A DNA stretch of 64,000 nt from assembly GCA_948474755.1 (NCBI GenBank), contig CAOLHI010001668.1, forward strand, positions 1 through 64,000, in the 5' to 3' direction. The DNA is from Ctenosaura bakeri (taxonomy: Eukaryota; Chordata; Lepidosauria; Squamata; Iguanidae). The translations under genes and the position numbers were made by a program. This document shows, piece after piece, positions 36,501-51,500 of this stretch. Below the pieces are notes generated by a model. That model did no database searches, was not told the origin of the DNA, and saw only the letters and a program-made list of their open reading frames with translations. Position 1 is the first letter of the stretch. Each line of letters opens with the position of its first letter.

Positions 36501-39500
36501 CACAGCAGTCTGATTGGTCACTGATAAATCTAGGATGATCACATTACACCAATATTTAAATCACTCTACTGGCTGCTAGTTAGTTTCCAGGCACAGTACA
36601 AAGTGTCGGTTACTATTTTTATAGCCCTGCATGGTTTGGGTCTAGGATTGTCTTCTCCTGTATAATCTGCTTTGTACACTTGGGTCCTCCAGGAGACATC
36701 TACTGCAGTCAGCCCAAACTAGACTGACTGTTACTCAGAGGTCATTTTCTTCAGCCACTCCCAGACTGTGGAATGATCTGCCAGAAGAGATTTGACAGTA
36801 AAGAACACTGCCTGAATTTAAATCAGCAGTAAAGACCGGTCTCTTCTGGCAGGTCTATCCAGATTATCTTTAAATTATGTTTTTCAAAATATTTATTGAA
36901 TTACTTCAATATTTATTGGCTTTATCTGCTCTTTTAACAGATGTTATGTGCTGTGTTACTTGTTGTTCCCCACCTCAATCTACAGGGAGAGGCAGATAAG
37001 AAATAACAACAAACTATTACTATTACTACAACAATCATCATCATCATCATCATCTACCAATAGAAGGAACCGTCCATCTGATAGTACATTATCCTAGTGC
37101 CTATGTTCTCATTTGCAAGAATTCCAGAGGCCTAATGAAGCCTCAACGGAAAAAGGGACCAAAATTTAAGTTCAGGGAATCCCCATGTTAACATGGGAAG
37201 ATCATGTAGTCTTCATATAAGAATCATCCTTCTTCCAACAACAATAAAATTGACCAGGAAGAATACACAGATATAGAGATGTACAGTCCAAATCCCTTTA
37301 AGCCTTTAAGGCAAATGATTCTGAATGTGCGCTTACAATAGTTCTGATCACAATGGAATGAATGTACTTTTAGGTAATTACATATTTTTATCATATCTAT
37401 TCTCCATAGGTCCCAAATAAAAGCTATAAAGTGTAAAAACATCAGAGAATGATCACCTCAGATTTTGCAACAACTGCTTCCATTTTTATCTCAGAAATGC
37501 AGTCAGAAGTGCAAGAGCAGGACTGTTATATACAGGCACCTCAGTACTTCTCAAAACCAAGACAATGTTAAGCCACAGAGGGGTCCCTATCCAGATTCAG
37601 TAATGGTTGAGATATCAAGGAGCAATATTGTGTGGTCCTCTTGCCATGGTCCCTAATAAAATTGATTGCCTACCTTTTGGTAAACCTGAAGCTCTCTTGT
37701 TTTGCTCTGCAGATCAGATCTGAGCTCTTCAGACACCTCAGGGTCACAGGAACAGTAAGCTAAGATCTCCAGACAAGCCTCCAAGGGCCACCTATCCAAA
37801 AAGCGAAGGGCTAATCTGCTCCTCAGCATAGCATCTCTAACTGGGAAGAGATATCGCCAACTTTCCTTTCCTGAAAAAGAAGTACAGCCCACAGATTCAA
37901 AATCTGATTTATGCACATTCTGATTCCACAGGGTCTAGCATTACTTGCACTGGATAACATGACACAGAAGTAGGTGGCAACAGCACTATTATGAACACAG
38001 AAAGCTGCTTTATTCAGAGTCAGCCCACTGGTTCAACTATCTCTATGTTTTCCATACAGTCTTGAGTGTTTCACCAGCTTTTAGACACAAGCCTACAGGT
38101 ATCTGAACTCCCATCCTACATTTAAAGCATAAGCTCTGTCACTGTGCTTTAGCTGCTCCTTTTGCTAATGACCTACTTACCTCTCCTCATTGTCATATAT
38201 CAACAGAGTTGAAGAAATGCCCCTCTAATTTGGAGGAGAAAAACTTTTATTTTTGTTTTTCTGTTTCTACTTCCACCCCAACAAACCCACCTCTCAGATT
38301 GGTACATTAGGTACTTACTGTAAGGGTATGTTGGTAGAGGCTGGGTTGGTAGAGAGAAAAAATCAACACAAAATAGATAAAAAGGTTACATGTTTTTAAC
38401 TGTTCTAGAAGCTGCCTTGGGTCCCACTCTGGGAGAAAGAGAGCACATAAATACAATAAATAAACAACAACACTCATCACCACCCAGGAAAGAAACAGGG
38501 AAGTCATGGGTTGCTGCTTACTCACAGGTCTCTCTGTCACTTTCCCTTCTGAAAAACAAGGCTAATCTAAAGTGGGGGAGGGGGGAAGAACCAGAGAAAA
38601 AAGCATTCACCCCAAAAAAACTGACCTTGGCATAATTTTGTATTTTAACAATAGGGCAAAAAAATCTGAGGAGGCAGTCCTTGAGGAAGGACATGCGTTT
38701 CTCTTCTCTACTAACCCAGAATGTACCTTCACAATATGTACTCCATATATAGCATTCTCTGGGATTTGACAAAAGGAGAAAACCACATAAAGTTGGACAT
38801 AGATAGTCTCTGTATATTAATAAGATATTAATAATGGCAGGTAAAATAGCACTTAGCATCATGTAAGAGGGGTAGCTTGAAGAAAAGGCTCCACTCTAAA
38901 CACAGAAAAAAGAAAGAAACTGACAGTGGGGGCTATGAGTAAGCAGTGAGTCTATCAGCCCTGGATCACATTGCTTTCTTGACACCTCTTGGGGTGGTGA
39001 TGCATATCAGCTAATTGGTATAGTTTTCTCCTCTGAAAGAAACCTGAGAGTCACTTGATCACTGCATCTAAAGCAGCTCAAAACATTTTCTATTCCACTT
39101 TTGGGAGAGAGGGGGAAGAGAGGATCAAGTCCTCAGTTTCTGGGTAACCCTCCAAGATGTTGCCTCTAAAGAAAAACAATGTTCTTTTTACCATCAGCAA
39201 CCGCACAACTCAGTACAGCATCCCGCACAGTGATTAGCTCTTCCATATCCTGGCTGTAGAGATCCAAGACCTTCAAAGCTCTGGACCAGTCCTTTGCTGT
39301 GAGTGCATCCTCAAAGGTTTCCATTAAAGCTTCAATGGCCATGTCAGAATGCAGTCCCAGGAAAAGCAAGGAGATGCAACTCTTGCCACAAAGTCCACTA
39401 GCCAAGCTGTTTCCCTCATCTTGAGAGGCTTCCAGGGGTTCATACATAGTAAGCAAAAAGGTCTCCAAAAGCGGGAACTCCTTTAACAGGACTTCACATT

Positions 39501-42500
39501 CCTTGGTAATTTGCTCAATGGACAATGGAACTTCCCGCTTGCCTCGAAACTCCATCCATGACAGGCTCTGTTTGGAGATTCTCTGAACCTTTGATACACT
39601 CAGACAAGCTATGGCAGCAGTCAGTTTTGACTGAGACTTCAGAAAATTGAGGGTAGAAGCTGTGAACACGTGCTGGTTCTGTTCACACAGAGAGGATGAG
39701 GAATGAGTAACCACATCCTCAGAGTCCATGGCTGGATTATGGATGGGTATCTCAATGTCAGGGAGACAGTGATAAGCATGCAGATGGGCAAGACTGCTAA
39801 TATTGGTTACAAGGGATCTAGTTTGGCTGCTTTGTCTGGTGCTACAGAGAGGCAGCGCTTTACAACAATAGCTAATTATGACTTGCTGAACATTTAAGTT
39901 GAGTTCTTCATTGGCCAACAACAAAGACAACCTGCATGATTAAAAGATAAAATAGATAATAAATCAGACCTCATATTATGAGCTTTTCACCTGTTATGCC
40001 AGGTAATCCCTGTTTTCCTACAGGATATACAGTCAATAAGGAGACATAAGAAATTCTAGCTCCCTAATTAGCATACTTGTGAGTAGTGTTTGCTGATGGT
40101 GCATGTCACGATCAACGTTTACATTTTCAAATGTACCGACAAATATCTTACAAACACCAAGTAAACAAGCCCTGTTATATTAAATAATCAACTGTTTTAT
40201 GTGGTAGTTGCCAAGACATACTTATATTCAACACTGTTGCAGAGGAAAAACAGAGGCATAACATTTGTGCAGCCTACCTGAGATAGAATAAATACACCAG
40301 AATTTCTGTTAAAATCATCCAAAAGTTTTACCGTACACCTCCAAAATTTATCTAGCAAATACCACTTCAAAATAATGAAAGACACTGTAATCTGATTTGC
40401 CTAACAAGTAGCTTCATTCTGTGTTGCTCAAATATCAAGAGACATACAGTTCTCCCTTCACATTTGCGGGTTTGACCTCAGTGAATCTGATTATTTGCAA
40501 GGTGCCCACTTGCCTCCTCCTCATTTTCCTCCCCCATCCCCTGGCCTTTTGGCCAGGGACGTTGCCTTCCTTCTCTGCACCCCAGCAAAAGGCAAGTGAA
40601 TGGGAAGGGGAAGGGTTCCTGCATGCAAGCCTTTCCCCTCCATTCTCCTGTCCTCCATGCATGCAGGAAGGAGGAGTGACAGAGAATGATGGGCAAATGG
40701 AGTGTGGGGAAGTGTTTTACCTTCTATTTGCTTGCCTGTTGCTGGCCCAGGCAGAAAAAAGGCAGGAGGTGCTGACGACAGGCGGGCAAACAGAGCAGAG
40801 AGGGGAGTGCTTTACCTTCCATTAGTTTGCTAGTCACCCACCCAGCCAGAAAAAAAGGTGAAACATGCAGGTGACAGGTAGGCAAATATCGTTGAGGGGG
40901 AAAAGGAAAAAGGCAGGATGTGTAAGCAACAGGCAAATGGAGCGGGGGGGGAGTGTTTTACCTTTTTTGCTTGCCTGTCACCTGCACGCCTCACCTTCTT
41001 TTTGCCCGCGTGCATGACAGGCACACTGCCTCCTTCTTCTGAGTTCTAGCAAAAGGCAAGTGAATGGGAGAGGCGAAGGTTTGTGTGCTTGGAAGCCTTT
41101 CACCTTCCATTCTCCTGCCTCTTGCCTGCAAAGGCAGAAAGAAGGCAGGATGTGTGGGCAACACGCAAGAGAATGGAGGGAGGAGCCCCGGAAGGGAATG
41201 GGAGGGGGAGCACTCACTCTGGTGGGGGGAAGTAGTTCGTGGTTTTTTTGTTTTGTTTCATTTTACTTTCGTGGGGTTCTGTGCCCCTAACCCTCATGAA
41301 TGTCAAGGACTGACTGTATTTGCAAGATCAATTTGAGCACTTACTATAACGACCTCTACATTCTTCAGTCTAAAATAACAGATCTTGCATATAGTTCAGG
41401 TTGTATTACAGTGGTACCATCCAAGAACATTAGAAAATTTACTCATTAATTCCACATTTCTAGCATATGTAAGAACGCTTGCAAGATACTTTATTGATTG
41501 AAATCTCACAAAGGAATCATAACAAAAATGAAAATGCCATTTATCAACATAAGAGAAAATTGTCACAAACTACACCCAGGTATCTGTATGCTGCTGCTTC
41601 AGGAGATACTGCTCTAAAGATCACAATTCCAAGCACTGTATTCCAAGTGCTGCTTTGGGTCTCATATGAGAGAAAAGTGAGATATAAATTAAATAAACAA
41701 ATAAACAAATGCACAGATATTCAATAAGCATAGCATCCATGTCCAAAAATGACTTACCTGTCAGGAGCAACTTGTTTTTCAAACAAAAGCTGGGACAGCA
41801 AATGAGAAGGGCTCTGCTGTAGTAATATAAAAGGGTTTCCCACTCGTACCTCTATAGATTGATCTAGAATAAGATATTGGTGGACAGTCATTCATTGTTT
41901 GTCGCTGAAAGACACCTTCCAAATCTCATGGTATGCAGTAAGACTGTCAATCTTTTTACTGCAGATTGCAAATTAGTTTATTAAGTACACCTGACTTATC
42001 AATAAAACATGGTTGTGAACATCTGATCAGTCTGATCAATCATGGAAAACGTTATCCACAAATGTATATGCAACATGAATTTTCTCATATTCATTTTTCA
42101 TTATGATACTTATTCTAATATTATTTTGTTTTCTTTCACTATAAAGATTGATGGTTCTTGAATTAAAATCTGGATTAGCTTTTGTAGTTATGTGCTATCA
42201 CTCACCTAGTTCTGGATTGAGGCTGCGGAGGACAATGGCAGCCAGCTTATTAATATAATGAAAGAACTTTTGTACATAGGTATTCTGCACATGGCTGTCT
42301 TGCATGTAGTTCTCTTGCATGGTCTGAGCATGTTGGTCCAGAGTTCTTAGCAAAAGTCTAATCTGACTACAAACTGGATGTGCCTCTAATTCTGCATGTT
42401 TCAAAGAAGCCTGTTCTACCAAAGCAGCAAGTAGGTTCCCTTTGGAATCTATTATGACAAAAAGAAAAATGGATTAGACATACAATGCTTCATCATCTTT

Positions 42501-45500
42501 ATTTCAATTCCAAAATATATCTTCCCCTTCAAATAGACAAGAATATCACATAGGAAGAAACCAACTGGATTCAGCCCTCTTCCTACCAATGGGAGAAACT
42601 TTACAGAATTTTTAGCCGCCAGTACATACAGTGTTGTCTAGAAAGGATTAGAAGCCCATTTATCCATTATTTTGTACCAGTGTGATAGGAATTCTGTTAA
42701 CAATAATAATGGTGATGATTTTTGCCACTTTCATGCTTGTTGAATTCAAGAGTTAAAAATCTTAGTATAAATAGTGCTGTTTAACAGGCAAACACTACAG
42801 TTAAAAATACAGCCTTGAAATCTGTGTCTCAACTTCATACCCAGCTAAGCCAAAAAAAGAGATATTAAAAAGAAGAACAGATAAAAACTACAGAACACAG
42901 AATTTGCTTCCTATATAGGCAGCACCTTTTAGATTACATGCACATTCAAAAAAAGTTAATCCATCTTAGTAAGAAGCACTGCAAACATTAAACAGAGAAG
43001 CTCTTAATTCTTAAAATTAGAATTTTGTTAGGCAGGAAATGATTAAATCATTTTCTTTGAGATCTCCCTTATAAATTAGCTAACATGGGGGAATTTTAAA
43101 TAGTGGCAAGAAAGATAAAATTAAAAGTAAAAAAAAAAGATTTGAGTGACTCAGTGTAAAATAACTCATTAAGACACATGCACAAACCTGAAGATTCTTC
43201 CACTTGTGTCAGTTTTTGAAGTATTTGGTCAAAGTGCTGTGATAAAACAATATGATTAGTAATACAACTCTCCGTCAGGAAGGGATAGCAAGACTGCAAC
43301 AGATCAGCAATGCTGCAGTGGAAGTGACTACTTATTTTCTCATCTGAGATTTCTGTTAGGAAAGAAAAGGAAAAGTCAATTACTAGCAAAGCTCAGTGTC
43401 ATTTAAAATATTAAATAGGTATGTAAAAGCACATAAAGAGGCCAAATTGCATTTACTGAAGTTAAATACTGAACTGAGTTAATGTATCATACGTTCAGCT
43501 GCCTTACAGGAGATAAGAGCTTCATTGCATCTAATTCAGCTCTGTCTACTTTGAGCGGTTAGGAATTTTGAAGTATCAACTCCTGCTCACTTCAGTTTGT
43601 ATCCTCTCATTTCCAAGAGATGCACAGGCACATTTTCCTATACAGAACACAAGCTTCCTATACATTAACATCTGAGAGTTTTTTCCGCTGCAGGCAACAG
43701 TAACTGCTGAATCAGCAGACTCGTAGCAGGAAGTCTACTTGGTTCACACTCAACTTTATAGCCCTGCTCAGCCTAATTGAAATAGACGGATGTTCTGAAG
43801 AAGGAGTGGGAGACAGAAAGAGAGCCCTCACCACAACAAATCCTCTCAAGGGGACAGTCAAGCAAATCATCCTCTAGACATCATTTTTGCTTCCAAGGCT
43901 TAGCAGAGAGAGAAAACCAGCTGGTACTTTTGAAGAACCTAAATTTGGTCCTGGATTGTGGTTGTCGTTAGCTGTTGACAAGTCAACTTCAACATATGGT
44001 GACCTATTGCTTTGCTCAAGTCTAGCAGATTCAGGGCCATGGCTTCCTTGATATCCACCAGCAATGAGATCCACCTGTAATGGGATCTTCCTCTTTTCCT
44101 ACTGCCTACAATCTGGACTCTAGATCCCTATTTAATCTAATATGAAAGAAATGTTAACACACTTGAACCAGTTTTAAGCTATTAGTGGGGGTGGGGGTTA
44201 AATGGCTATTGTTTCCAATCTTCTTTCTGTAATTATAAATCAAACCAAGGTTGCAAGCTTGCTGTTTACAAAAGTCTTGGGATTCTGCTGAATCAAGTAG
44301 GTTCCAAATGCAAGACTTTATAAAGTAATCCCTGCTATATAACAGGTATCTAGCTCTGGAGGTTCTAGTTATCTAAAGGTCTGGAAAAGAAGAGGCCTGC
44401 ATAAGGTGATAGTCTGATGTACCCACATATGCACCTCAACAGAACCATAGTATCCAGTGTAAAACAAAATGTATTTATTTCTCCTCCTTTGGCTTTTGGC
44501 ATGATCTCTGTATTTGAACAAATGTATAGCTTTTCCCAACAGCCCATGATGGCCGATAACAATCATAATACAAAAACACAGTCATGAGAAGGATCATGAG
44601 GAACTATCATAGACACCATTTAAAATATCCTCTAAAATGCTGAAGACTACTGTCAGACATTTACTTATTTACAGACAATAAAACCAGCCAGCACAGAATA
44701 AAACCATTTAAAGAAAATAAGTTACTAAAAGGAAGAGCAAGAACGTAAGATCCAAGGCTGAAGATGTTTCTAGAAAGAGAAGTCTGCATCATTCCTCAGA
44801 AAGCTAATAAAAAGGATCACATTAGTCTTCCTCAGGAGAGAGTTCCATGAAGAAACCGTGAACACGGAAAATGGTCCTTTCAGGTATAAATGAAACTTGT
44901 ATGAATGAATTAATGATAGGAAATGACCTAATTACCTGATTTAGGCTGCCCTTGTGAAGTATTGATAATTTTACTAATTTCTTGAAGAACTGCTGGGAAG
45001 CCCCTCATACCATTCGAGCACTGGAGAACAGAATCAAGGCTCCGACCTGTTATTAGATGAAAAGACAAAGTGAAGATTTAAACATGGGGAGAGGGAACAT
45101 GCTTACACAATTACATGCAAAATCTATTATTGTCACGATTTTTTAAAATACTTTCAGCAGCACACTTTCTAAAAAAGCCAGTATAACTGACTTACCCTTC
45201 ACGTCAAGGCTGTTAAGCAACCTTCTTTCTGCAGCTTCTAAGAGATATTTGCAGGTTTTCCATAAGTGGCACTGAGTAGAAGCCAAATCAAATATGGCCA
45301 TAGCAGAGGGGCACAGGCCTTCCAGGACATCACACGGTGGGTCACAATGTTCCAGCTGGAGGCTGCTGGCCCAGAAGTTCTCTTGGAGCAGAGGGACTGG
45401 GCTGTCAGATGGGGCAAGCAGCCTATCGGTAACATCCGAAATGGAGTAAAACACCATACCTTGGGAAATGAGTCATAAAGAAGTTGAAGACTTCCTGTCC

Positions 45501-48500
45501 AAAATATAATATACAGAATCTTGTCCAAAATATAATATACAATGTAGATTCTTCCAATCCTGAAGACTTTCCTTGGCTTCACTTTCATTTTGTCCAATAA
45601 TTTGCAGTAACCCTGCATAACGTGTGCTCCATCAGGACAAAATAATAGCAATAGCAGTTACATTTCTATACTGCTTATCAGCACGAAGCACTCTCTAAGT
45701 GGTTTACAATGTATTTAGCTAATTGCCCCCAACAAGCTGGGTACCCATTTTACCAACCTACGGAAGGACAGAAGGCTGAGTCAACCTGGAGCCCTGGTGC
45801 ATCAAACTCACAACGTTGTAGCTGCAGTACCACCGCACCACTGGGGCCACCAGCCATGGGTTCTAGTGTGCCAGATAGTTGGGAGGAAGCAGTGTTTCTT
45901 GAGCCTATATTCTACAAGGGTTCCTATTTAGTTTGGTTGGATACATCCAAGCATGCTTTACAGAGAATTGCAATCTAATTACCTTTTAAGTCAGCCATCA
46001 CACATATACCACACACAGAGTTACTACTGTGTTTTATGTCCTATTTTCACCCATGAGATTCTAACTTTTAAAATCCATGATCAGGTTCTCACCTGCTGCT
46101 GCTGCATTCCCAATGGCCTGCAGTGTTGAACGGCCACTGCCAGACTGCCTGAGATTTCCAGATCCCTCAGAGGACTGATGCTCAATCTTATGTTCTACTT
46201 TCGCCAACTCTCTGATTACTTCTTGGTAGCGCTCCAAGAAAATTAGCTCACCATAGGAAGCAGAATTCTCCAGACCAAACATGATGGCCACCTGTCATTG
46301 TGAAATTGAGAAGCATTCTAAAATTATTAGGTAAGAAATATTTCCCCAGTGTATTTACAAGTTCCGTTAATGAACAAGATGAATTAGGAATTCATCTCTA
46401 TTGGAAAGCTTTATGGAATAATTCCTTAGAGACACACTTCCAAAAAGTCTGTTCCAAGGAAGTTCAGTGAGCCAGAGGAAGCTCTTTCTATTAGGTTCAC
46501 CTGCCCAACAGAGCTTCCCATAAAAATTACTGCAGATACCCTATGTCCACATTTCTGAATCACATGAAGAAAATGTATTCATCAATATGATCTACCAAAT
46601 ATAATTTTAGAAAGTTAATTTTATACTAGTTCTGGATTAGGCCTTTGGCCAGCAGCGCATGATGTCATCAATGCCTCAGGCTCATTTTTGGCCTTGAAGA
46701 TGGGGATCAGGCTCTCTGCTCCACAGTCATGCACCCCACTCGTCAGTGGTGGGGAGGAACGGTTAGGAAGAGCCAACTGCAATGCAAAGGCTAGAGTTTT
46801 CATAGAGTCAATCAATCCCACTGGTATGTACCTCAAGTACTAAGGAGCTAAGATTCAGGGAAAATTCCCATGGTTCCCTGAATACACTACCATGGAAGCA
46901 CGGTAACTTCCCAGAAACCTATTCATTTCTATAATGTCTTGCAATGGCTGAACAGTTACCTGATGGGCTTCTACATAGTTTCCTCTCAAGATACAGGAAA
47001 CAAGAAGAGATTCTGGTGGGGAAAGCATCATTGGGATGAGGGAGTTCTGCTGAGGTTTTATCCTATATTCCGCATCACTCCAATCAGAAAGTGTACTAGC
47101 ACTTCCTTCTAAAAACAAAAAGGAAAGAGGATTAAACAACTACCAGGATCAATACTTATTCCTGATGAGGCATGTATTAATAGTAAGTACTTTCTACCAA
47201 GTCCTGCCATTTATTAACAAGCTGCAGAATCCATAGAAATTTCTTCCGTTTAAGTTTTAAAATGTGTTTTGTTGTGCTTCAGCCTTGCTTCTCCCAGGTT
47301 GATTAACAGGCAATAAAGATATCAATAAGAAAACTCTAAGACATTTGACTAAAACAGTAATTTTTTTTAAAAAAAATCTGAAAGTCATAAAAACCTATAG
47401 CAGCAAAATGAAAAGGAATTCAGACAGTTTTCACAAGACACTATAAAAGTGTATTTCCCTTGCACCCAAAATACACAAGTGTGACCAGATATTAGATTAG
47501 TCTCCCTGATGGTCAGAACATTGAAGCAGAATAGGGCTTAGACTGAGAAAGCTGTTCCATACCTGATGCACTAGTGATACTTAATTCACTATTTGTGCTC
47601 TCTGGCACTGGGCTTGAGGCTTCCCTCTTGTACTCTGAAACAGAAAAAAACAAAACAAAACACACTCATGGTGAAATACCTTTTAGCCAGTTACAGTCAT
47701 TAAGAAGTCCTCATTCTGTGTTTCACAGGAATAACAGGGAGTGGTATGTAGACATTAGTCACTGCTAAATCAGTCCGCGAGAGCTTCTTGGATTGCTTCC
47801 TAGGGTTGATTTAAATGTTATAGCATTCATACAGAGGCTATTCAAAAGAACTTATACATGGGAATACTGTGTACTGGTGAAGAGCGTGTGAAGGGTGTGA
47901 TCTTCCACATGTTGGTGGATTACAGATCCCATCAACTCTAACCAGCATAGCAAATAGTGAAGAACTGGAACTGCAATCCATGATGAAGAATAATAGGAAC
48001 TGCTCTATATGGTTCACGCAATTTTCTTTACTCCTTACCCTCACCTCATACATTGTCAGATATACGTAATGCTGACAAATAGACTGCTCATTGGAGATGG
48101 GAACATCTGGGGGAAAACAGAAAAAATCAGAGGGGAAAAAACATTTTTCTGTTTTTTTTCTCCAAAGTCTTATTTTCTGGAAAAATTGAAAAATGATTAT
48201 GGAATGTTTTCTTTTAGAATGATGAAAAAAATGTTTAAGACAGGTGCTCACATAATTATTGCCCCAAAGAGTTGGGTCTGGAAATTGGATTTAGGCCCAC
48301 ATTTTAGGGCTACAACAGTAAGAAGCAACTCTGTTTACTGGTAGGAAGACATAAGTCTTCCTCTAAGCATGGCCTGAAGCAGTTCAGCTGCAAGAGACAC
48401 ATGTGTACAGTAATTATCATCCACTTGTGCAGAATATGGGAACAGAAAGCAACCAGTCTTGGACAACTGTTGCTCCAACTGCTGCCTAAATAATTAGCTG

Positions 48501-51500
48501 GAACAAAGCAAGGTCATTCTTTGATATCCCAAATAATGCCACACTACCAATCCACCTCTTCTTTACATAGGGCAGTGTTTAAGAAGATGGAGGCATTTTT
48601 TAGGGGGAAGGAGAAGCCAGGTTTTTGCCTCTCCCAGATCTTACTGGTACCACTTCTACTGGATCTACTAAGATCTGTTCTCTACTTTTTTATTTTGTGC
48701 ATCTTTGAACCCAGGCCTAAAGAGGGCACTGAATGCTGAGCACCCTGCTTTCTTACAATGGTAATTAAACATCCTGGGTGAAGACAGCCAATTAATGTCC
48801 AGGATGGGTCTCAGTCTTACTTCTTGTCACAATGTCTTCTTTTTTTTTATTAATCATTTTATTCAAATTCAAGTATAAAACAAACAATTGTAAATGTAAG
48901 ATTACATGAATTATTTTTGGTCTTCCACACTGATTTAGATTTCACTTTCATTATCTCTTTACATGTTTATATTATTGTACCACAATTTACTGCTAATATT
49001 ACATGTTGGTTCTTGCATTTCTATTTCCACATTCCAGCTTCATGATATATATCCAGTAGCTCCCTCATTAATTATCTAAATCATGAATTACTCATTTCCA
49101 TCTGACAGTACTCAGCAATTATCCATTACAACGTCTTCTAGACATGAAGTTCTGAAAAATTACGACGTGCATTGTGATAGCACTAGGATCCTAAGCATTT
49201 TCACTGGAGATGGAGAAGAAATTTACTATAACTATATTTAAAATATCTGTGTATCCAATTTGTGGTGTGCATGGTTATTAATTAAAGCATGTGCAGATTT
49301 TTAAGTTTTTCCTTTTTTAAAATTGCATACATATGTAGATGACTCAAAACACACCTGTTTTAAAAACTGCACATGAACATACTCTAATCAGTGGGGAAAA
49401 ATGTAAAATCTGAGCACATTAGTACAAGCAGATATCAAAATAACACACATGTGGTTATTTTGTGGTGAAGAGACTTGTAACCCAAAATATATGGGATGGG
49501 AATGTTGGTGGGAGTTTGAGGAACACAACCAACATAAAACTGACTATTTCCACATCTTCATTTTTTTACCCCATTACCTGACTTTTGCCTCTGAGATCGA
49601 GAGTGCTTTTTCAAGGCAGGTCCTCTTGTTACATTTCTGTGTGCTCTAATGGGAGGATGCAGACTGCCTGGAAGAGCAAAATCTGAGTATTACTTTAGGG
49701 AGCTATGATCATTTTCCTCTCAACGCACATATCGTGAAAAGAAAGGTGGAAAACAAGAAACTAATCAAGCAGAAATCAGGAACCATCATCCTACTAGTCA
49801 TCAGGTTAACACAGTGTGGCCCACTAGGGTGTCAGATGGTGATAAAAGGCTCCTTGCCCTGATGCATTTGCCTACCCTAGTTCCATACAACAATAACTTT
49901 AGATTATATATTTCCTGAAGATTCTGTACGATATCAGAAGTTAAGCAGAATCAATCCTGGCTAATACTTGGATGGGTATTCCTTGGTGAATACCTGGTAC
50001 TACGGACTATATTTTACAGGAAGGCAATGACAAACCATCTATGAGTATTTCTTGCATTAGAAAATGAATCTTGTACCACTCTCTCTGTTGTTTTTTAAAT
50101 CAGGTCACTAGTTCAGTAGATGGTAGAAATACTGTCAGTTATTTATCCAGATTTCAGCAAAGTATTTGATAAGCTTCCCCCATAACATTCTGATTAGCAA
50201 ACTGATTAATCACAGAATAGATAGAGAGACCATCACATGCGTCCGTAACTGATTGGAAAACTGTGCTCAAAGAGCTGTCATCAGTGGCTGCTCTTTACAC
50301 TGAAGAAGGTCTTGAGTGGAGTGCCTCAGGGTTCTGTCCTAGGGCCATTACTCTAGTTTATCAGTGACTTAGATAACACTGTGCTGCAAATCCTTATCAA
50401 GTCTGTAGATGATACAAAACTGAGAGAGGTGGCTAACACATTGGAAGACAGGAACAGAATTCAAAAGGACCTTGATAAGCTACAAAATTGGGCAGAAATT
50501 AATGAAATGAAATTCAATAGAGACAAATCAAAATTCTACACTTACACCACAAAAACCAAACGCACAGGTATAGGATGGGGGGAGTACATGGCTCAGTAGT
50601 ATTACATGCAAAAAAGACCTTAGGATTATTGTTGATCATAAGTTGAACACTATTCAGCAATGTGATCCTTCAACAAAGAAGGCAAATGCTTCTTTAAGTC
50701 TCCATTAACAGAAGCATAGTTTCCAAGTCAAGGGAAGCAACAGTCACTGATGCTGATCAGGTCTCATCTGGAGTACTGCATTCAGTACTGGGAGCATCAT
50801 TTTCAGACAAGCTGGAGCAGGTTCAGAAAAGGGCAACGAAGATAAGAGGTATGAGGTACTGTTGAAGGAGGTGGCCATGTTTAGTCTGGTGAAGAGAAGA
50901 CAGAGGGATAACATGACTGCATTCTTTAAATAGCTCAAAGACTATCACGGGGGGGGCAGATCTGTTCCCTGCTGCCCCCCAGGGGGGAGGACTGCCTAAT
51001 GGTTTGAAGTTCCAGAAGGGTAAATTTCAAATGAACAGTAGAAGGAACTTCTTGACAGTGAGAACAGTTTCGCAATGGAACAAATTGCCTAGAGTACTGA
51101 TGGGGTCTCTTTCCCTGCGCATCTTCAGAAACAGGGGGTGTACTAATTGGGGGTGCTGGGGGTGTACTAATTGGAGAGCCTGCAGTCTGCAGTATTAGGC
51201 TCAATGGCCAGTGAGACCACTTCCAACTTTGTAATTCTATGAAAATCCTATGAAACTCAGGGGGTTGCCATAAACTGACAGGCAACTTGGAGGCATACAG
51301 ACACTCACTTTCTGCAACTAGACCGACAGGTCACTTTTGGATGGAAAATCTGGAAGTTACTCTTTGCAGAACACAGGATATTTCTGAAGGGCTCTGAGCA
51401 GTAGTGATTCATGGCAGGTTAAACTAAAGATAATGAAAGGAAGCAGTGGAGTGAGCCTACTGGCAACCAAGGGTAAGCAAAAGAAATCATCTTTCTCAGT

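Noticed and set aside
35736..36524. Overlapping plus-strand frames up to 157 codons as a new gene
   Set aside because: They cover the dead L2 fragment and the palindromic insert; no conserved domain, no start context and many competing frames.
40421..41336. Several Gly/Glu/Pro-rich frames on both strands
   Set aside because: All fall within the repetitive core of the Tigger-like element and reflect its purine-rich composition.
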